Of a DNA stretch of 10,507 nucleotides, positions 6,801-10,507 are shown in pieces. Numbering within the stretch: the first letter of the stretch is position 1; every line of letters starts with the position of its first letter. The stretch comes from DATLOJ01 sp035536315. GTDB lineage: Bacteria; Actinomycetota; CADDZG01; JAHWKV01. Both the position numbers and the translations under genes were made by a program. The notes under the pieces were generated by a model. It was not told the origin of the DNA. It searched no databases and saw nothing but the letters and a program-made list of their open reading frames with translations. Location: NCBI GenBank assembly GCA_035536315.1, contig DATLOJ010000043.1, positions 1-10,507 of the forward strand, in the 5' to 3' direction.

Positions 6801-7874
6801 ATGGAACCCCCGGGGGGTATGACTAGAAATGTGACTATGACCGAGCTCGACCAGGAGGCAAAGCGGCTTGTAAAGCGGGCGGACGACGACTGCTTGAAAC
6901 TGTCGCTCGTCCAGGACACGGTAGACCGCCTCGATCTGGACGACACGGAGACTGCGGAGCTGCTGGAGATAGTCGAACATTCCGGAGTCAACGTGGAAGA
7001 CGACTGCGGCCACGAAGCCGAGTCCACCGTTTATCAGAACGGTCATCTTTCGGAAGTAACCAGCGACGCGCTCGGAATGTTCCTGCGCGAGATCGGCCGC
7101 TACGAGCTGCTCACGAAGGAAGAAGAGATCGAGCTAGCCAAGCGCATTGAGAAGGGCGACCAGAAGGCGAAGGATCAGATGATCACCTCCAACCTTCGCC
7201 TCGTCGTTTCGATCGCAAAGAAGTACCAGGGGCAGCTTCCGTTGATCGACCTCATTCAGGAAGGAATCCTCGGGCTGATCAGAGCGACGGAGAAGTTCGA
7301 CTGGCGCCGCGGGTTCAAGTTTTCGACTTACGCAACCTGGTGGATTCGTCAGGCAGTCGGCCGCGGAGTTCAAACGCAGTCGCGCACGATTCGCATTCCC
7401 GTGCATCAGGCCGAGAGAGAGTGGAAAGTCTACAAGTCTGAGAAGGAGCTCGTCGAGAAGCTCGGCAGGCCCCCCACGGACAAAGAGATTGCCAAAGCTG
7501 CGGGAATCACCGTCTCGCAGCTCAAGGATCTTCGTGACGCGGCCCGCGTGGTCGCAAGCCTCGATGCTCCGGTCGGCGAAGGAAGCGACACAACGATCGG
7601 CGACCTGCGGGTTGAGAACGGCGGGGGGCCGGCTGAGGAAGTCCAGATCTCGCTCGCAGAGGAGAGCCTGCGCAAAGCCGTGGGAGTCCTCCCCGAGCAG
7701 GAGCGCAGGGTTATTGCGATGCGCTACGGCCTGGACCAGTCGGATCCGATGACATTGCAGGAGGTGGGCGACGTCTTGGGTCTCAGCCGCGAACGCGTGA
7801 GGCAGATCGAACGGCATGCGTTGCAGTCGCTATCGAGAAGCAGGGAACTCGAAGCTCTCAGCGAAGTCGCTTAA
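6801..7874 (+). CDS. RNA polymerase sigma-70 family factor, RpoD-like (group 1 or 2)
   Basis: A 357-residue promoter-specificity subunit of RNA polymerase (365 if started at GTG 6777). Residues about 35-70 (LDLDDTETAELLEIVEHSGV) look like a short remnant of region 1.1. Region 1.2 is at 88-121 (SDALGMFLREIGRYELLTKE). Regions 2.1-2.4 run from 122 to 202, with NLRLVVSIAKKY, LIQEGILGLIRATEKFDW and FSTYATWWIRQAVGRG. Region 3 spans about 203-280. Region 4 is about 283-350, with LPEQERRVIAMRYGL and the helix-turn-helix LQEVGDVLGLSRERVRQIER. All core regions are present, so it is not an ECF factor. Its length, shorter than typical actinobacterial primary sigmas, and its divergence after RQA favour group 2, though a primary sigma cannot be excluded. 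The residue aligned with E. coli sigma70 Thr440 is Gly187. It starts 10 bp after the glycosidase stop and shares its TAA with the converging YihY-like gene. Confidence 0.93.
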   Translation: MEPPGGMTRNVTMTELDQEAKRLVKRADDDCLKLSLVQDTVDRLDLDDTETAELLEIVEHSGVNVEDDCGHEAESTVYQNGHLSEVTSDALGMFLREIGRYELLTKEEEIELAKRIEKGDQKAKDQMITSNLRLVVSIAKKYQGQLPLIDLIQEGILGLIRATEKFDWRRGFKFSTYATWWIRQAVGRGVQTQSRTIRIPVHQAEREWKVYKSEKELVEKLGRPPTDKEIAKAAGITVSQLKDLRDAARVVASLDAPVGEGSDTTIGDLRVENGGGPAEEVQISLAEESLRKAVGVLPEQERRVIAMRYGLDQSDPMTLQEVGDVLGLSRERVRQIERHALQSLSRSRELEALSEVA

Positions 7875-9019
7875 CCCCCGCGGTTCTTCCTCTTGAACGC
7901 GTAGCCCACCAGCAGCACCGCCGCGACCTTTCCGGCAAGAGAGCGCCGCCCTTTCGAAGTCTCGTTCTCGAGGCGTTCCCTGCGCACAACGCCGTCGGGC
8001 ATGTAGTCACCAGGGGGCAGCTTGCCGCTCCGCTCGGCATTGCGGCGTTCGAGCTGGCCATTCAGCTCGGCCCCCAGCAGGATCACCAGAACGCTTAGAT
8101 ACATCCAGAAGAGAAGGACGACCACCCCCACAAGCGAGGCGTACGTCTGCGCGTACGACTCTTCGCCGAACGTCCGGACGTAAAAGGAGAAGATCTTCGA
8201 TACCAGCAGCCACCCAACCGTCGCGAGGATTCCGCCGGGGGTGATCCACTGCCATGAGGGCTTTCGGCGATTAGGGCCGAAGTAGTAATAAGTCGCAACC
8301 AGAACGATCAGGCCGACCAACGCAACCCCCCACCTGAAAAGGTCCCACGCGACGCCAAACGCCCTGCCCGCCGGAAGGTTCTCGATGATCCACCTGCTCG
8401 AGGGCTTTCCAAAGATGAGAAGCCCTGCGGCCAGTCCGCCGAACACCGCGGTCATGATCACGAGCAGAACCCCGTAGAGGCGCTTTTTGAAGAAGGTGCG
8501 TTCGACCTTGACGTCGTAGCTGACATCGAGTCCCGCCTGAAGCGCGACCATCCCTGTCGATGCGCTCCAGAGCGCGAGCGCGATACCGATGAGTGTTGCG
8601 ATCAGCGATGCGCGCTCTTTGCCAGAGGCTGCTCCCGACACTGCCTTCGTCAGAATCTGCGCCGCCTCTCCGGGAAGGGCGGACCGGATTACATCCTGGA
8701 TGCCGTTGGTGAGGGCCGAGCCTGCGTCGACCAGGTCGAGTATTCCGACGGCAGCGATCAGGCCTGGAAAGATTGCCAGGAACCAGTAGAAGGCAACACC
8801 CGCGCCGATCAGCGTTCCGTGGTCGTTCTTCATCTCTGCGGCGGTTCGCTTTAGGACCAGCTTCCAATCCTGCTTCGTCAGCTCGCGTGGGGACTCCTTG
8901 TCTGCTTCACCGGCCGAGGGGGCCGGAATCAGCTCGCGTTCGTCCGATTGGGGTGTGTCCGGGCCGGACTGCGCGCTGTCGGGAGGAGCGTCCGGGGAGC
9001 GCGCACCAATTTGGGTCAT
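7871..9019 (-). CDS. YihY/virulence factor BrkB family inner-membrane protein
   Basis: A 382-residue polytopic protein. Residues 1-48 are hydrophilic and Pro/Ser/Asp/Glu-rich. The core begins with LTKQDWKLVLKRTAAEMKND and GTLIGAGVAFYWFLAIFPGL, the conserved opening of the YihY/BrkB family (formerly annotated ribonuclease BN, now regarded as a misassignment). Hydrophobic segments lie at about 73-97, 136-160, 181-203, 228-247, 258-280 and 295-318, the six expected for the family. ATYYYFGPNRR (242-252), WQWITPGGILATVGW (256-270) and LLGAELNGQLERR (314-326) are further family signatures. A basic tail (320-382) ends with an extra hydrophobic stretch (about 361-375) that may be a seventh, non-core segment. 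The ATG at 9019 has AGGA 8 nt upstream on the minus strand. The transport or structural role of the family is unsettled. It converges with the sigma gene with a 4-bp overlap and diverges from the ligase gene. Confidence 0.93.
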   Translation of the reverse strand: MTQIGARSPDAPPDSAQSGPDTPQSDERELIPAPSAGEADKESPRELTKQDWKLVLKRTAAEMKNDHGTLIGAGVAFYWFLAIFPGLIAAVGILDLVDAGSALTNGIQDVIRSALPGEAAQILTKAVSGAASGKERASLIATLIGIALALWSASTGMVALQAGLDVSYDVKVERTFFKKRLYGVLLVIMTAVFGGLAAGLLIFGKPSSRWIIENLPAGRAFGVAWDLFRWGVALVGLIVLVATYYYFGPNRRKPSWQWITPGGILATVGWLLVSKIFSFYVRTFGEESYAQTYASLVGVVVLLFWMYLSVLVILLGAELNGQLERRNAERSGKLPPGDYMPDGVVRRERLENETSKGRRSLAGKVAAVLLVGYAFKRKNRGG

Positions 9020-9082
9020 GGCTCTAATCCTTTCCCATCGCGGTCACTCTCACTCCGGGGGCCTCAGGTTGGGGGCGTTTTG

Positions 9083-9166
9083 TGCAAAAGCGGCGCGCTC
9101 TTGTCGAATATGTGCCAAATATGGGTCTGGCGTGCAAAAGCGCCGCGCTGATGTCGAAAATGTGCA
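9083..9166 (+). repeat. tandem pair of the 34-bp intergenic repeat, 50-bp period (copies 3 and 4)
   Basis: Copy 3 is 9083-9116 and copy 4 is 9133-9166, again exactly 50 bp apart with a 16-bp spacer. Copy 3 matches copy 1 at 28 of 34 positions and copy 4 matches copy 1 at 29 of 34. The spacer is only partly conserved between the loci (ATNTGG and CT are shared in place). The central part of copy 4, AGCGCCGCGCT, can fold as a small hairpin. The pair occupies the gap between the divergent YihY-like and ligase genes, in the same orientation relative to the rightward downstream gene as the first pair. Nothing in the window explains it. Confidence 0.85.
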
Positions 9167-9183
9167 CGGGACGGGGCCGTTAT

Positions 9184-9200
9184 CCGGCTCGATCGGCCGG
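9184..9200 (+). promoter_or_regulatory. inverted repeat overlapping the ligase promoter region
   Basis: CCGGC (9184-9188) and GCCGG (9196-9200) flank a 7-nt centre that contains the palindrome CGATCG. It lies just before the candidate -10 of the ligase gene, where an operator could block polymerase, or it may form a small hairpin. No regulator is identified and a chance match is possible at this GC content. Confidence 0.25.
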
Positions 9201-9205
9201 CTACG

Positions 9206-9211
9206 TAGGAT
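9206..9211 (+). promoter_or_regulatory. candidate -10 box for leaderless transcription of the ligase gene
   Basis: TAGGAT fits TANNNT and ends 6 nt before ATG 9218, so +1 would fall on the A of the start codon. No good -35 is visible 17 bp upstream (TCCGGC). AGGA within the same stretch could instead act as a Shine-Dalgarno site 7 nt from the ATG of a longer transcript. The two readings cannot be separated by eye. Confidence 0.33.
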
Positions 9212-9217
9212 GTGAGC

Positions 9218-10507
9218 ATGCCTGCCAATACGCCAAAGAAGGGCAAGGCCAGCAAGGACTATCGGGAGAAGCGTTCGTTCGACAAAACTCCCGAGCCGCC
9301 GCCCGAGGTAAGCGGGGACGTCGACGTTTCGAAGGCCCTCGCAGGAAAGACCTTCGTCATCCATCAGCATCACGCGACGCGGCTTCATTTCGATCTTCGC
9401 CTGGAGATGATGAACGGGCGCACGCCGGTCCTTGTTTCCTGGGCCGTCCCGAAGAACCTTCCGCAGAAGAAGGGAAAGCCGGCACTTGCGATAAAGGTCG
9501 AGGACCACCCCTTCGAATACGGGTCGTTCTCCGGATCGATCCCGTCGGGGAATTACGGGGCCGGGGCCGTCCGCATCTTCGATGCGGGCAACTACGAGCT
9601 TTTGGAGCAGGAGCCGGACAAGCTGAAGTTTCGCCTCGAGGGTTCGCGCATGAAGGGCGTCTACAACCTCATTCGTACGAAGAAAAGCCAGAGCGGCAAG
9701 CAGGAGTGGCTGGCGTTCTTGAGCGAGCAGCTGCGCGACGAGCCCGAGCCGATGCCCGCGGCTGAGCCGATGCTGGCAACCCTCGCCGACAAGGCTTTCG
9801 ACGACGACGCCTGGTTCTTCGAGCCCAAGTGGGACGGCGTGAGGGCCATCGCAACCTGCGACACCACCACCCAGCTCATGTCGCGCAACTCCAAAGACAT
9901 CACCGGCGGGTACCCGGAGCTTCACAAGATGCACGAGCAGCTGGTGGCGTTCGACGCGATGGTCGACGGCGAGATCGTGGCAATGGACGGGGGGGTGCCA
10001 TCGTTCGAGAAGCTGCAGTCGCGCATGCACGTTCGCAACCCCAAGGATGTCGAGCGTCTGGCCCGGACAACCCCGGTCACCTTCGTTGCATTCGATCTGA
10101 TCTATCTGGACGGGCGTTCACTGGCGAAAATGCCGATGAAGGATCGGCGACAGTTGCTCGAGGCGACCGTCGTACAAACCCCGTGGGTGCAGTTGTCACC
10201 TTCGATCAAGGGCGATGGCCTGGCGCTGTTCACAGTCGCAAAGGAGAAGAACCTGGAGGGGATCATCGCCAAGAAGGCGACCTCTTTGTATGAGCCGGGA
10301 AAGCGGAGCCGAGCGTGGCTGAAGATCAAGACGGTTCTCGACGCAGACGTGGTCGTCGGCGGGTGGACGCACGGCGGCGGCAACAGGTCCGGTGCGATCG
10401 GCGCGCTGCTGATGGGGGCCTACGACGGCAAGGAGTTTCGGTACGTCGGTTCGGTCGGAACGGGCTTCGATCGCAAGAGCCTCGAGCTGGTCGCATCGAA
10501 GCTGAAG
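9218..10507 (+). CDS. ligD: LigD-type ATP-dependent DNA ligase with N-terminal 3'-phosphoesterase (3' end missing)
   Basis: The reading frame is open for 430 codons from ATG 9218 to the window edge. Residues about 40-165 form the LigD 3'-phosphoesterase domain, with likely metal and catalytic residues His51, His57, Asp59, Arg61, His97 and Tyr101 in the spacing known from Pseudomonas LigD, and IPSGNYGAGAV at 108-118. The adenylating ligase domain follows: motif I EPKWDG with nucleophile Lys204, motif III FDLIYLDG (292-299), motif IV EGIIAKK (347-353) and motif V WLKIK (367-371). The start of the OB fold is seen in DVVVGGWTHGGGNRSG. Such proteins repair and join double-strand breaks with Ku in bacterial non-homologous end joining. 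No polymerase domain precedes the phosphoesterase; whether one follows the ligase lies outside the window. GTG 9212, two codons upstream, is an alternative start. Ku is not encoded here. Confidence 0.93.
   Translation, partial: MPANTPKKGKASKDYREKRSFDKTPEPPPEVSGDVDVSKALAGKTFVIHQHHATRLHFDLRLEMMNGRTPVLVSWAVPKNLPQKKGKPALAIKVEDHPFEYGSFSGSIPSGNYGAGAVRIFDAGNYELLEQEPDKLKFRLEGSRMKGVYNLIRTKKSQSGKQEWLAFLSEQLRDEPEPMPAAEPMLATLADKAFDDDAWFFEPKWDGVRAIATCDTTTQLMSRNSKDITGGYPELHKMHEQLVAFDAMVDGEIVAMDGGVPSFEKLQSRMHVRNPKDVERLARTTPVTFVAFDLIYLDGRSLAKMPMKDRRQLLEATVVQTPWVQLSPSIKGDGLALFTVAKEKNLEGIIAKKATSLYEPGKRSRAWLKIKTVLDADVVVGGWTHGGGNRSGAIGALLMGAYDGKEFRYVGSVGTGFDRKSLELVASKLK

Noticed and set aside
9082..9765. Plus-strand frame of 227 codons starting in the repeat pair
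   Set aside because: It overlaps the 5' part of the ligase gene in another frame and contains no domain; its start lies within repeat copy 3.
9050..10030. Long open frame on the minus strand (326 codons) across the ligase gene
   Set aside because: The plus-strand frame from 9218 carries all phosphoesterase and ligase motifs; the minus frame is a GC-rich shadow with no recognisable domain.

Overview
The window looks like a GC-rich (roughly 60%) bacterial chromosome, most likely from an Actinomycetota-type lineage. The hints are the GTG/TTG starts, a RpoD-like sigma factor of primary/group-2 type, a bacterial glycogen-debranching enzyme beside a family-4 glycosyltransferase, and a LigD-type end-joining ligase. 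The genus cannot be named from the sequence, and there are no rRNA or tRNA genes, insertion sequences, CRISPR arrays or phage genes.

Layout. (1) Positions 1-98 hold the probable 5' end of a leftward gene cut by the window edge. It diverges, across a short promoter region, from (2) a rightward two-gene unit at 231-3190. Its genes encode two membrane proteins of unrecognised family that share a TM / ~140-residue soluble segment / TM-TM layout; the second adds tetratricopeptide repeats and two beta-rich C-terminal segments predicted to lie outside the membrane. (3) A 227-bp gap (3191-3417) holds two copies of a 34-bp repeat spaced exactly 50 bp apart, a weak promoter candidate and a strong intrinsic terminator ending 17 nt before the next start codon. 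(4) Then comes a rightward run at 3418-7874: GT4 glycosyltransferase, amylo-alpha-1,6-glucosidase-type glycosidase and sigma factor, with gaps of 55 and 10 bp. (5) A leftward YihY/BrkB-type membrane protein (7871-9019) converges on the sigma gene, and the two stop codons share one TTAA. (6) A 198-bp divergent gap (9020-9217) holds a second pair of the same 34-bp repeat, again with a 50-bp period, plus an inverted repeat and a leaderless-type promoter for (7) the 5' part of a LigD-like protein (phosphoesterase then ligase) that runs off the right edge.

How the genes may work together. The GT4 and glycosidase probably act on one alpha-glucan or related polysaccharide. The sigma factor may be co-transcribed with them, since it sits 10 bp downstream. 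LigD would need a Ku partner, which is not in the window. The two membrane proteins probably form one assembly.

The least explained signals are the paired 50-bp-period repeats, present in both of the two largest gaps between genes, and the terminator inside the apparent leader of the glycosyltransferase gene.
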